Assembly (NCBI GenBank): GCA_030524805.1
Contig: JAUNFY010000010.1
Span: 1 to 57,286 of the forward strand
DNA from: Bacteroidales bacterium
GTDB lineage: Bacteria; Bacteroidota; Bacteroidia; Bacteroidales; Muribaculaceae
Reading direction: 5' to 3'
Length of the DNA stretch: 57,286 nt
Below, one piece after another: positions 19,077 through 27,023 of this stretch. How positions within the stretch are numbered: the first letter of the stretch is position 1; every line of letters begins with the position of its first letter. The position numbers and the translations under genes are program-made. Under the pieces are notes generated by a model. That model worked only from the letters and a program-made list of their open reading frames with translations, did not search any database and had not been told where the DNA came from.

Positions 19077-20087
19077 TTATTTCTTTGTCTTCCTCAGCTC
19101 GTCGAACAGTTCTTCCAGGCGGTTGATATAGACAAGATTCTTTGCAAACTTCCTTCTATCCACCGCAGGATATCCCATTATCTTGTTGCCGTCGCCGACA
19201 TTGCCGGGCACGCCGGACTGAGCTCCGATCTCGTTGTTGTCGCCAACCTTGATGTGGCCTGAGAATCCAACCTGACCTCCAATCCTGTTGCCGCTGCCTA
19301 TCTTGGTGCTTCCTGCAACTCCGGTCTGGGCTGCAAAGACGTTGTTGCGGCCGATCTCGACGTTGTGGGCCACCATGATGAGATTGTCGAGCTTCGTACC
19401 CTTGCCAATGCGGGTGCAACCGAAAGTAGCACGGTCGACAGTGGTGTTGGCTCCGATCTCGACATCATCTTCCAGCACCACGATACCGGTCTGCGGAATC
19501 TTGTCGTAGGCACCTTCGGCATTGGGAGCGAACCCGAAACCGTCGGAACCTACCACCACGCCGCTGTGAAGGATACAGTTGTTGCCTATCTTGCATCCGT
19601 CGTAAATCTTCACTCCGGGATAGAACTTGCAGTTGTCGCCGATTTCGACGTCATCACCTATATAGCACTGGGGATAAATCTCAACATCCTTGCCTATTGA
19701 AGCATTTTTACCGATGTAGGAAAAAGCGCCCACAAAGGTATCGGCCGGAAGCGATGCGCTTTCATCTACAAACGATGGCTGCTGGCGCCCCGTTTTGCGC
19801 GGTATCTGGCTCTGGATAAGTCTGAGAAGCTCTGCAAGAGTAGCGTATGGGTCGGCGACCTTTATCAAGGCCACCCCCTTTGGGTTGGGGTGGTTGAAAT
19901 CGGAGGAAACAAGCAAAGCCGACGCATTGGTCGACTCGATGAAATGTGAATATTTAGGATTTGCAATGAATGAAAGCTGTCCCTGACCGGCTTCCTCAAT
20001 TTTTGCAAACCCACTCAAAACTACATTGGGATCGCCTTCGATGACTCCATGCACCAAGGATGCCAATGTTCCTGTTGTAATTTCCAT
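19077..20087 (-). CDS. lpxD: UDP-3-O-acylglucosamine N-acyltransferase
   Basis: Adds the N-linked acyl chain, third step of lipid A synthesis. An N-terminal uridine-binding domain (about 1-100, [15 protein letters not shown]) is followed by hexapeptide-repeat beta helix with the catalytic His in [12 protein letters not shown] and a short helical C-terminus. 336 residues is normal. First gene of the lpx run, 39 bp before lpxC-fabZ. Upstream, TAAATTTG at 20158-20165 on the minus strand is a possible -7 box. Confidence 0.95.
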   Translation of the reverse strand: MEITTGTLASLVHGVIEGDPNVVLSGFAKIEEAGQGQLSFIANPKYSHFIESTNASALLVSSDFNHPNPKGVALIKVADPYATLAELLRLIQSQIPRKTGRQQPSFVDESASLPADTFVGAFSYIGKNASIGKDVEIYPQCYIGDDVEIGDNCKFYPGVKIYDGCKIGNNCILHSGVVVGSDGFGFAPNAEGAYDKIPQTGIVVLEDDVEIGANTTVDRATFGCTRIGKGTKLDNLIMVAHNVEIGRNNVFAAQTGVAGSTKIGSGNRIGGQVGFSGHIKVGDNNEIGAQSGVPGNVGDGNKIMGYPAVDRRKFAKNLVYINRLEELFDELRKTKK

Positions 20088-20157
20088 ATAAGCATTCTGT
20101 CGAGGAGGAATCTTAATGAAAATAATTAGAATTATTTATCGTTTTACAAAGATTCTG

Positions 20158-20165
20158 CAAATTTA
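20158..20165 (-). promoter_or_regulatory. Possible -7 box of the lpxD operon
   Basis: CAAATTTA on the plus strand reads TAAATTTG on the minus strand, matching TAnnTTTG. I see no good -33 element at the right distance. Confidence 0.4.
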
Positions 20166-20254
20166 GTAAAAAAAGCTGAATCGGCCTAATTTAGACATAA
20201 AAAATCGTGTGTTTTCCCCTTTTTCGAAAGTTTTCAAAAAAATAATCGTAAAAG

Positions 20255-20287
20255 TTAGGCCTAAATAAAAATAAATTGTTAATTTTG
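20255..20287 (+). promoter_or_regulatory. Promoter and palindrome upstream of the methylmalonyl-CoA operon
   Basis: TAATTTTG at 20280-20287 is a match to the -7 box. In the -33 position lies the perfect 10-bp palindrome TTAGGCCTAA (20255-20264), a candidate operator. A related element, CTAATTTAG, occurs at 20186-20194. The predicted leader is about 80 nt. Confidence 0.5.
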
Positions 20288-20372
20288 CAAAAAATGTGCG
20301 TATGAATTTCGAAGCGGATTTCCGACGCACACTCAACAGAACAGATAATACACTAACCAAAAACTTAAAGAT

Positions 20373-20795
20373 ATGGAAATATCCCACATCGAACACATAG
20401 GCATCGCCGTGCCTAACCTCGCAGAAGCGATCAAATATTATGAAAATGTCCTCGGACTCAAGTGCTACAAGACCGAGGTAGTGGAAGACCAGAAAGTGAC
20501 TACCGCCTTCTTCAAGGTGGGCGACACCAAGATCGAACTGCTTGAAGCGACAAGCCCCGACAGCACCATCGCGAAATTCATCGAGAAAAACGGTGGCAAG
20601 GGCGGCATGCACCACATGGCATTCGCAGTGGAAAGCGGCGTGAGCGAGGCTCTTGCCGAATGTGAGGAAAAAGGAATCCGCCTTATCGACAAAGCCCCCC
20701 GCAAAGGCGCCGACGGCTTGCAGATAGCTTTCCTCCATCCTAAATGCACCGAGGCTGTGCTGACAGAACTTTGCGAGGACCCCAGCAAGAAATAA
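20373..20795 (+). CDS. mce: Methylmalonyl-CoA epimerase
   Basis: Interconverts (R)- and (S)-methylmalonyl-CoA, linking methylmalonyl-CoA mutase to the decarboxylase encoded downstream. It is a vicinal-oxygen-chelate fold protein of 140 residues with metal ligands in HIEHIGIAV (His), KIELLEA (Glu/Gln position), MHHMAFAVE (His) and the C-terminal Glu near TEAVLTEL. First gene of the five-gene operon; the carboxyltransferase starts 19 bp after its stop. Confidence 0.93.
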   Translation: MEISHIEHIGIAVPNLAEAIKYYENVLGLKCYKTEVVEDQKVTTAFFKVGDTKIELLEATSPDSTIAKFIEKNGGKGGMHHMAFAVESGVSEALAECEEKGIRLIDKAPRKGADGLQIAFLHPKCTEAVLTELCEDPSKK

Positions 20796-20814
20796 CAATC
20801 AACAATCAGAATAC

Positions 20815-22368
20815 ATGACCACTCAAGAACAAAAGATTCAGGAGCTTATCGACAAGCGTGCGCAAGCGCGCCTTGGCGGTGGCGAAAAAGCAATCGCAAA
20901 ACAGCATGAACGTGGCAAATATACTGCCCGTGAAAGAATTGACCAACTCCTCGACGAAGGCAGCTTTGAGGAACTCGACATGTTCGTGACCCACAGAAGC
21001 ACCAACTTCGGCATGGAGAAGAAGCAGATTCTCGGCGACGGCGTCGTGACCGGTTTCGGCACAATCGAAGGACGTCTCGTATATGTTTTCGCTCAGGATT
21101 TCACCGTGCTCGGTGGCTCGCTTTCCGAAACCATGGCGCAGAAGATCTGCAAGGTTATGGACCTCGCGATGAAGATGGGCGCTCCCGTCATCGGCCTCAA
21201 CGACTCAGGCGGTGCCCGCATCCAGGAAGGCATCAACGCTCTCGCCGGCTATTCTGAAATATTCCAGCGCAACATCCTCGCATCGGGCGTAGTGCCCCAG
21301 ATCAGCGCCATCCTCGGTCCGTGTGCCGGCGGCGCGGTCTACTCCCCCGCCCTCACCGACTTCACCATCATGGTGAAAGGTATCTCCTATATGTTCCTCA
21401 CCGGCCCGTCGGTAGTGAAGACAGTGACAGGAGAAGACGTGACCCAGGAACAGCTCGGCGGCGCTTCCGTGCATGCTTCCAAATCGGGCGTGACACATTT
21501 CGCATGCGAAGATGGCGAGGAAGCCCTCAAGCTCATCAGAAAGCTCATCAGCTTCATTCCCCAGAACAACATGGAGGAGACTCCCCTCGTGGCATGCTCC
21601 GACCCGATCGACCGTCTGGAAGACAAGCTCAACAATATCGTGCCCGACAGCCCGAAGAAGTCGTATGACATGTATGAGGTGATCGGAGCCATCATCGACA
21701 ACGGCGAGTTCCTCGAAGTGCAGCGCGACTATGCCCGCAACATCATCTGCGGCTTCGCCCGCTTCAACGGCCAGAGCGTCGGCATCGTGGCCAACCAGCC
21801 CAAAGTGCTCGCCGGCGTGCTCGACTGCAACGCATCGAGAAAGGCAGCCCGCTTCGTGAGATTCTGCGACGCCTTCAATATTCCTCTCGTCACTCTCGTC
21901 GACGTGCCCGGCTTCCTTCCCGGTACAGGCCAGGAATACAATGCTGTCATCCTTCACGGTGCGAAACTTCTTTACGCATACGGAGAGGCAACAGTGCCCA
22001 AAGTCACTGTCACACTCCGCAAGAGCTATGGCGGCAGCCACATCGTGATGAGCTGCAAGCAGCTGCGTGGCGACATGAACTACGCATGGCCTACAGCTGA
22101 AATCGCCGTGATGGGTGCCGAAGGTGCCGTGGGCGTGCTCTATGCAAAAGAAGCCAAGGAACACGAAAATCCCGCCGCATTCAAGAAAGAGAAAGAGAAG
22201 GAATACACCGATCTCTTCGCAAATCCCTACAATGCTGCCAAGTATGGTTATATCGACGATGTCATCGAACCGCGCAACACACGCTTCCGCATCATCCGCG
22301 CCCTTCAGATGCTCGCCACCAAGAAGCAGAGCAATCCTGCCAAGAAACATGGCAACATACCTCTTTAA
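20815..22368 (+). CDS. mmdA: Methylmalonyl-CoA decarboxylase carboxyltransferase (alpha) subunit
   Basis: Moves the carboxyl group of methylmalonyl-CoA to biotin, releasing propionyl-CoA. The crotonase-like carboxyltransferase domains carry [11 protein letters not shown] (acyl-CoA side, near residue 127) and [10 protein letters not shown] (biotin side). 517 residues is typical of PccB/MmdA enzymes. PccB and MmdA cannot be separated by this subunit alone, but the adjacent gamma, biotin-carrier and OadB-type beta genes show that the complex is a sodium-pumping decarboxylase and not a carboxylase. Confidence 0.9.
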   Translation: MTTQEQKIQELIDKRAQARLGGGEKAIAKQHERGKYTARERIDQLLDEGSFEELDMFVTHRSTNFGMEKKQILGDGVVTGFGTIEGRLVYVFAQDFTVLGGSLSETMAQKICKVMDLAMKMGAPVIGLNDSGGARIQEGINALAGYSEIFQRNILASGVVPQISAILGPCAGGAVYSPALTDFTIMVKGISYMFLTGPSVVKTVTGEDVTQEQLGGASVHASKSGVTHFACEDGEEALKLIRKLISFIPQNNMEETPLVACSDPIDRLEDKLNNIVPDSPKKSYDMYEVIGAIIDNGEFLEVQRDYARNIICGFARFNGQSVGIVANQPKVLAGVLDCNASRKAARFVRFCDAFNIPLVTLVDVPGFLPGTGQEYNAVILHGAKLLYAYGEATVPKVTVTLRKSYGGSHIVMSCKQLRGDMNYAWPTAEIAVMGAEGAVGVLYAKEAKEHENPAAFKKEKEKEYTDLFANPYNAAKYGYIDDVIEPRNTRFRIIRALQMLATKKQSNPAKKHGNIPL

Positions 22369-22379
22369 AATTACGATTT

Positions 22380-23036
22380 ATGCTTAAACGATATATAGCT
22401 TTAGGGATTCTGAGCCTGACACTGTGCGGAGGATACGCGCAGTCTGAGCTTGGTCCTCAGCAGATCGACGCTCCGGCAGTGTGCAACGAATGCGCCAACC
22501 CGGAATGCGGTTGCCAGGAAGGCAACGAATGCATCTGCGAGAAACCTTGCGGACAGCAGGACCTCGAATCGGTGGCGGTTCCATCGGAAGAAACCAACAC
22601 CGTAGAGGTCAGCGCTACAACCCGCCGGATGCGCCAGCTTGAGAAAGCCGAGAATCTGAAGGAAAACGACTCTTTCGGACTCTCGCTCACTCTCATAGCC
22701 ATGGTCATCGTCATCCTCGCTCTCATTTTGCTCAGCATCCTCTTCCTCTGCTTTGGAAAAGTGTCGCAGCACCTGCTCACAAAAACCAAACATGAGGCTG
22801 CCGCAAAACGTGGCAAGGAGGTAGACCCCTCCAACAAAGACCTCGCTTCCGGTGAGACTATCGCCGCCATCGCCATGGCACTTGCCGAACACTTCGGTCA
22901 AGGTCATGACATCGAAGACACGATCCTGACAATCCATCAGATCAAGAAGGCTTATTCTCCCTGGAACTCTAAAATCTATAATCTGCGCATGCAGCCCGAG
23001 CTTCATCGCAACATCAGAAAACAACCAACAAAATGA
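22380..23036 (+). CDS. Decarboxylase gamma subunit (OadG-like) with Cys-rich periplasmic segment
   Basis: Small membrane subunit expected to hold the sodium-pumping decarboxylase together. Residues 1-20 form a signal-like hydrophobic start (ending GGYAQ). A short segment holds seven cysteines at 35, 38, 43, 45, 51, 53 and 57. A strong transmembrane helix spans about 100-125, and the cytosolic tail contains the OadG-like ending YSPWNSKIYNLR. The Cys-rich stretch is not a usual gamma-subunit part. It would face the periplasm if the first hydrophobic segment is cleaved. It sits 11 bp after mmdA and overlaps the biotin carrier gene by 4 bp. Confidence 0.8.
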   Translation: MLKRYIALGILSLTLCGGYAQSELGPQQIDAPAVCNECANPECGCQEGNECICEKPCGQQDLESVAVPSEETNTVEVSATTRRMRQLEKAENLKENDSFGLSLTLIAMVIVILALILLSILFLCFGKVSQHLLTKTKHEAAAKRGKEVDPSNKDLASGETIAAIAMALAEHFGQGHDIEDTILTIHQIKKAYSPWNSKIYNLRMQPELHRNIRKQPTK

Positions 23037-23473
23037 AAGAATATAAGTATAAGATCAACGGTATGAGGTTTAACGTTGAGGTGGGCGATGTCGACGACAA
23101 CCATGTTGAAGTCGTGGTCAACGGCACTCACTACAACGTAGAACTTGAGAAAGAGACCAAGGCTATCAGCAAGATCAACACAGTAAAGACCGCTGCCGCC
23201 GCCCCCAAGACCGAAAGCGGCGAGAAGGTGATTTCGAAACCTGCCGTGGCTACCGGAGCCGGCAACGCCATCAAGGCACCGCTTCCCGGCACCATCATGA
23301 GCTTCAAAGTGAAGGTGGGCGACACTGTCAACCCCGGCGACACCGTATGCATGCTCGAAGCCATGAAGATGGAAAACGATGTGAAAGCCTCAACAGCCGG
23401 AACAGTGCAGAAAATCCTGGTCAACGTCGGCGACTCAGTGCTTGAAGGCAACGACATCATGATCATCGGATAA
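23033..23473 (+). CDS. mmdC: Biotin carboxyl carrier subunit of the decarboxylase
   Basis: Carries the carboxyl group from the carboxyltransferase to the membrane subunit. The C-terminal biotinyl domain (about residues 78-146) contains EAMKMEN with the biotinylated lysine at K112. An Ala/Pro-rich linker at about 52-75 gives mobility, and an N-terminal region of about 45 residues resembles other decarboxylase carriers. It overlaps the gamma gene by ATGA and precedes the beta gene by 28 bp. Confidence 0.92.
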   Translation: MKEYKYKINGMRFNVEVGDVDDNHVEVVVNGTHYNVELEKETKAISKINTVKTAAAAPKTESGEKVISKPAVATGAGNAIKAPLPGTIMSFKVKVGDTVNPGDTVCMLEAMKMENDVKASTAGTVQKILVNVGDSVLEGNDIMIIG

Positions 23474-23501
23474 CCGAAATAACCTGAAAAGCAAATACAA
23501 C

Positions 23502-24665
23502 ATGATACTTGCACAAACATTCTGGGAGTTTCTATCCGAAAACATATCGACATTCTGGAACTTCACAGGCTTCGCCAATTGCCAGTATGAGAATCTGATC
23601 ATGCTGGCTGTGGGTTGCTTCTTCGTATGGCTCGCCATCAAGAAGAACTTCGAGCCCCTGCTGCTCGTTCCCATCGGATTCGGTATGCTGATAGGAAACA
23701 TTCCCTTTCAGCCGGGTATGGAAATCGGTATCTACGAACCGGGCTCCGTGCTCAACATTCTGTATAATGGTGTGGAGAAAGGCTGGTATCCACCGCTGAT
23801 TTTCCTCGGCATCGGAGCCATGACCGACTTCTCGGCGCTTCTGGCCAATCCTAAACTGATGATCATCGGCGCATGCGCCCAGTTCGGCATCTTCGGTGCC
23901 TACATGCTCGCGCTCCTCATCGGCATGGATCCGCTCTCAGCAGGTTGCGTCGCCATCATCGGCGGTGCCGACGGCCCGACTGCCATCTTCACCACCTCCA
24001 AACTCAATCCGGCGCTGCTTGGCGCGGTGGCGGTATCGGCCTACTCCTACATGGCCCTTATTCCGCTCATCCAGCCCCCGTTGATGCGTCTTTTCACCAC
24101 TGAGAAGGAACGCACCATCAAGATGAAGCCGGCCCGTGTGGTTTCGCAAAACGAAAAGATCATCTTCCCGATCGTAGGCCTGATGCTCACTTGCTTCATC
24201 GTGCCTTCCGGTCTGCCCCTTCTGGGCATGCTTTTCTTCGGCAACCTGCTCAGGGAAAGCGGCGTGACAACCCGACTCGCGAAGACTGCAAGCAACGCCA
24301 TGACCGATATCGTCACCATCCTTCTCGGCCTCACAGTGGGTGCTTCCACTCAAGCCGACCTGTTCCTGACGAAGGAGACTCTTTTCATCTTCGCCCTCGG
24401 TTTCATCGCGTTCGTCATCGCATCTTCCGCCGGCGTATTGTCAGTGAAGATCTTCAACATCTTCCTGCCTAAGGGCAAGAAAATCAACCCGCTCATCGGT
24501 AATGCCGGCGTATCGGCAGTGCCTATGGCAGCCCGCATCTCCAACACAGTGGGCCAGGAATACGACCCGAGCAACTATCTGCTCATGCACGCTATGGGTC
24601 CGAACGTGGCCGGCGTGATCGGCAGCGCTGTAGCAGCCGGTGTGCTTCTGGCATTCCTCGGTTGA
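23502..24665 (+). CDS. mmdB: Na+-translocating decarboxylase beta subunit
   Basis: Polytopic membrane protein that decarboxylates carboxybiotin and couples this to sodium export. It belongs to the OadB/GcdB/MmdB family: about nine hydrophobic segments and the conserved [12 protein letters not shown], whose Asp (about D157) corresponds to the essential sodium and proton site of OadB (family knowledge). 387 residues is typical. Last gene of the operon; its terminator is the hairpin at 24704-24740. Confidence 0.92.
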   Translation: MILAQTFWEFLSENISTFWNFTGFANCQYENLIMLAVGCFFVWLAIKKNFEPLLLVPIGFGMLIGNIPFQPGMEIGIYEPGSVLNILYNGVEKGWYPPLIFLGIGAMTDFSALLANPKLMIIGACAQFGIFGAYMLALLIGMDPLSAGCVAIIGGADGPTAIFTTSKLNPALLGAVAVSAYSYMALIPLIQPPLMRLFTTEKERTIKMKPARVVSQNEKIIFPIVGLMLTCFIVPSGLPLLGMLFFGNLLRESGVTTRLAKTASNAMTDIVTILLGLTVGASTQADLFLTKETLFIFALGFIAFVIASSAGVLSVKIFNIFLPKGKKINPLIGNAGVSAVPMAARISNTVGQEYDPSNYLLMHAMGPNVAGVIGSAVAAGVLLAFLG

Positions 24666-24703
24666 TAGGTTGCAAAATTGATTTATCCGAAACTAATTTG
24701 ATT

Positions 24704-24740
24704 TTACGGTGTTACTATCTTTGTAACACCGTAATTTTTT
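24704..24740 (+). terminator. Terminator whose loop is the -7 box of the next gene
   Basis: A perfect 12-bp stem, TTACGGTGTTAC (24704-24715) against GTAACACCGTAA (24723-24734), is followed by six T, a good rho-independent terminator for the decarboxylase operon. The 7-nt loop plus the first stem base spell TATCTTTG (24716-24723), a full TAnnTTTG promoter -7 box. The T-run stops one base before the protease start codon at 24742. Confidence 0.85.
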
Positions 24741-24741
24741 C

Positions 24742-25524
24742 ATGATGAAAAAGACTTTTACTTTCATGGCGGCCTCACTGATGCTGCTTTCAGGATGCGG
24801 TCTGGCCCGCAACCTTGATGCCGACAGACTTGCACAGGGAGGTTCGAAACTCATCCAGTCGATGACAATTTCCAACTCCGATATCCAGACTTACGTGAAG
24901 AGCTATGTGGCGCAGACCGATGCAAAAAGCAAGGTGCTCGCATCGAGCGACCCTTACAGCCGGCGAATCAGCAAGATTGTAAGCGGTATAACGTCAGTGG
25001 AAGGCACGCCTCTTAATTTTAAAGTCTACAAAACGTCGGAAATCAACGCCTTCGCCTGCGCCGACGGGTCGATAAGAGTCTATTCCGGCCTCATGGACGT
25101 GATGGACGACGATGAAGTGCTCGGAGTCATCGGCCATGAAATAGGTCACGTGGCACATGAAGACACGAAGAATGCGTTTAAAAAGGCCCTTCAGACGTCA
25201 GCCCTCATGGATGTGATTTCCTCTACCGGTTCTACAGCAGCTGCCCTCACCGACTCGCAGGTGGGCGCCATAGCCCAGAATCTTTCGCAGGCAAAGTTCT
25301 CCAAATCGCAGGAAAGCAATGCCGACGACTATGGCTACGCTTTTCTCGTGGAGCATGGCAAGAATCCGCGTGCCATGGTGAAGGCTTTCCAAAAGCTGAA
25401 GCAGATGGAGGAAGCGGCCGGAGGAAGCGCCACGGGCGGACTGGCACAGCTCTTCTCGTCGCATCCCGACATCAACAAGAGAATTCAGCATATAGAGGAG
25501 AAGTGCAAAAAAGATGGTTATTGA
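24742..25524 (+). CDS. M48-family zinc metalloprotease, lipoprotein
   Basis: Envelope quality-control protease of the LoiP/BepA-like M48 group. A lipoprotein signal ends in LLSGC with the lipidated Cys at about 19. The zinc site is VIGHEIGHVAHE (HEIGH at about 132-136), with the third ligand Glu in SQESNADDYG. It has no transmembrane helix after the signal. 260 residues fits. Two consecutive ATG codons (24742, 24745) are possible starts. Its promoter -7 box lies in the loop of the upstream terminator, so its mRNA leader should be very short. Confidence 0.88.
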   Translation: MMKKTFTFMAASLMLLSGCGLARNLDADRLAQGGSKLIQSMTISNSDIQTYVKSYVAQTDAKSKVLASSDPYSRRISKIVSGITSVEGTPLNFKVYKTSEINAFACADGSIRVYSGLMDVMDDDEVLGVIGHEIGHVAHEDTKNAFKKALQTSALMDVISSTGSTAAALTDSQVGAIAQNLSQAKFSKSQESNADDYGYAFLVEHGKNPRAMVKAFQKLKQMEEAAGGSATGGLAQLFSSHPDINKRIQHIEEKCKKDGY

Positions 25525-25563
25525 AAAAATACGGCAGGCAACTGAAATATTTTTTCGAAACTA

Positions 25564-25594
25564 TTGTATATGATTGATTTTTGTATTAAATTCG
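25564..25594 (+). promoter_or_regulatory. Probable promoter of the pRiA4b ORF-3-like gene
   Basis: TTG at 25564-25566 and TAAATTCG at 25587-25594, 20 bp apart. The -7 box has one mismatch to TAnnTTTG. Confidence 0.45.
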
Positions 25595-25613
25595 CAGTCA
25601 AAATAAAAGCATC

Positions 25614-26162
25614 ATGGTATATAGATTTAAACTTGTGAGCGATGAAGTGTCCAACTTCAGCCGCGAAATAGAAATTGATTCAGAATCTACCTTCCTTCAG
25701 CTTCGCAACGCCATTCTCGACAGCGTAGACTATTCGAAAGACGATATGGATTCGTTTTTCCTTTGCGACGACGAGTGGGAACGCCGCGAGGAGATTACCC
25801 TCGTGGAAATGGACAGCAGCTCCGACTACGATATATGGCTGATGGAAGACACTCCGATCGACGAACTCGTGGAAGACGAAGGCCAGAAAATGGTTTTTGT
25901 TTTCGATTATCTCACCGAAAGAAGTTTCTTCATGGAGCTTAAGGAGATAATCCCGGGCAGAAGTCTTTCCGAACCGGTATGCACCCTCAAGAGAGGGAAA
26001 GCACCCACGCAAAAAGTCGACATGGATGAATTTGACAAGAAGATCGACGAAGCGGCCATGAAGCAGGCGGCCGATGTGCTTGATGAGGATTTCTACACCG
26101 ATGGCACCGACGGCTACAATCCGGAGGATATCGCCGACTACGACGAGTTCAACTATAATTGA
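25614..26162 (+). CDS. pRiA4b ORF-3-like (IS1096 passenger TnpR-like) protein
   Basis: 182 residues, strongly acidic. The N-terminal 120 residues (MVYRFKLVSDEVSNFSREI, FLQLRNAIL, DDMDSFFLCDDEWER) match the pRiA4b ORF-3-like family, which Bacteroidales commonly carry as a stand-alone chromosomal gene. The family name comes from plasmid and transposon relatives; no transposase, inverted repeat or other mobile feature is nearby, and it looks like a resident gene. Function unknown. The C-terminal 60 residues are Asp/Glu-rich (DEFDKK, DLDEDF-like, DYDEFNYN). It has its own promoter and terminator. Confidence 0.8.
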   Translation: MVYRFKLVSDEVSNFSREIEIDSESTFLQLRNAILDSVDYSKDDMDSFFLCDDEWERREEITLVEMDSSSDYDIWLMEDTPIDELVEDEGQKMVFVFDYLTERSFFMELKEIIPGRSLSEPVCTLKRGKAPTQKVDMDEFDKKIDEAAMKQAADVLDEDFYTDGTDGYNPEDIADYDEFNYN

Positions 26163-26193
26163 TGCCTCAGGCATTCAGACACCTCTCCTGTTC

Positions 26194-26245
26194 CGACATC
26201 TCTCCCGTCAGGATACGACATCTCTCCCACTTAAAAACGACATCG
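26194..26245. repeat. Degenerate 22-bp repeats downstream of 25614-26162
   Basis: CGACATCTCTCCC occurs at 26194 and 26216, and CGACATC again at 26238, giving a 22-bp period. GCAACAATA is then repeated at 26251 and 26264. All lie between the stop codon and the terminator. Confidence 0.6.
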
Positions 26246-26270
26246 AAGCCGCAACAATATGCGGCAACAA

Positions 26271-26301
26271 TAAAGGCTCCCATCGGGAGCCTTTACTTTT
26301 T
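26271..26301 (+). terminator. Rho-independent terminator
   Basis: A perfect 11-bp stem, TAAAGGCTCCC (26271-26281) against GGGAGCCTTTA (26285-26295) with a 3-nt loop, then CTTTTT. Ends the 25614-26162 transcript. Confidence 0.85.
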
Positions 26302-26348
26302 ATGATTGTTGGTTATATTTTTAATCGTTGTATAATTAATCGCTAAAT

Positions 26349-26684
26349 TTAGAAGAGACGCCGCAGGAATGATTTCTTTTCTTCAAACGGACGCATGTGG
26401 ATGCGCATCTCATCCGATTCCTTGCCAAGGAAAAGAATATGATTGTCGAAAACAAATGCAACCTGACGGTCAAATTCCAAAACGCCATTCAAACCACGTA
26501 TCAAAAAACGCCGGAATGGGCTGAACTCTTCCTGATCTTCAAATATCACTTCATTGTTGTCGATCTTAATCTTATGATTAGGCGATAACAAATCGACGAA
26601 ATATTCAAGGTTCAGGTCGCCCTTGGGTTTGGACGACTTGCTATATTTTTTATAAATTTCTTTGATAACACGGTCGGTGATCAT
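26349..26684 (-). CDS. Small conserved-looking protein of unknown function
   Basis: 111 residues without signal peptide or membrane helix. The N-terminus is Lys-rich (KEIYKKYSKSSKPKG), and the middle is a beta-rich stretch (HKIKIDNNEVIFEDQEEFSPF, AFVFDNHILFLGK). I do not recognise the family. It is a plausible real gene because it has a good ATG, Bacteroidales-like codon use and an isolated position facing a terminator. A possible -7 box, CACCTTTG on the minus strand at 26710-26717, has one mismatch. Its function is unknown. Confidence 0.65.
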   Translation of the reverse strand: MITDRVIKEIYKKYSKSSKPKGDLNLEYFVDLLSPNHKIKIDNNEVIFEDQEEFSPFRRFLIRGLNGVLEFDRQVAFVFDNHILFLGKESDEMRIHMRPFEEKKSFLRRLF

Positions 26685-27023
26685 AGTACGGGTGTTTTTT
26701 ATCGTTACACAAAGGTGGTAAAAAACTGAATTAGATTATGTAAAGATGAGCCGGACAACCGATTTTCCAACCCGTCTTCGTTTATATAACGACATTAATC
26801 TTAAAATTGTTCAATAGCAAAAGTTAAAAGCAGCAATTCAATGATGCTTAAACTCTTAAGTCCTCCTCGGCATAATGCAAAGCCACTCTCTCCGACAGCA
26901 GTCATTTACCCCGCGCACAGTGAAATTTGTTAGAGCCACTTATACATTATAACTAAAAAAGAGAAGGACTCTATAGAATCCTTCTCCAATTAACTATATT
27001 GATATTTCAGATTTTCTCTCTGC
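26685..27023. other. Intergenic region between the 26349-26684 gene and dnaK
   Basis: 339 bp. It holds the dnaK terminator (26955-26986) and otherwise no RNA gene, repeat or confident promoter. A 25-codon reading frame (26875-26952, plus strand) is visible but has no supporting signal. Confidence 0.6.
26955..26986 (-). terminator. Terminator of dnaK
   Basis: On the minus strand GAGAAGGA pairs with TCCTTCTC, extended inward by a U-G wobble and the palindromic TCTATAGA, and followed by TTTTTT (26955-26960). Confidence 0.85.

Noticed and set aside
20815-22368. Calling this gene propionyl-CoA carboxylase beta
   Set aside because: The neighbouring gamma and OadB-type beta genes, and the lack of a biotin carboxylase gene, favour the decarboxylase.
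25614-26162. A mobile element, because of the IS1096 passenger/TnpR-like name
   Set aside because: No transposase, terminal repeats or target duplication are present; the gene has its own promoter and terminator in a normal chromosomal setting.
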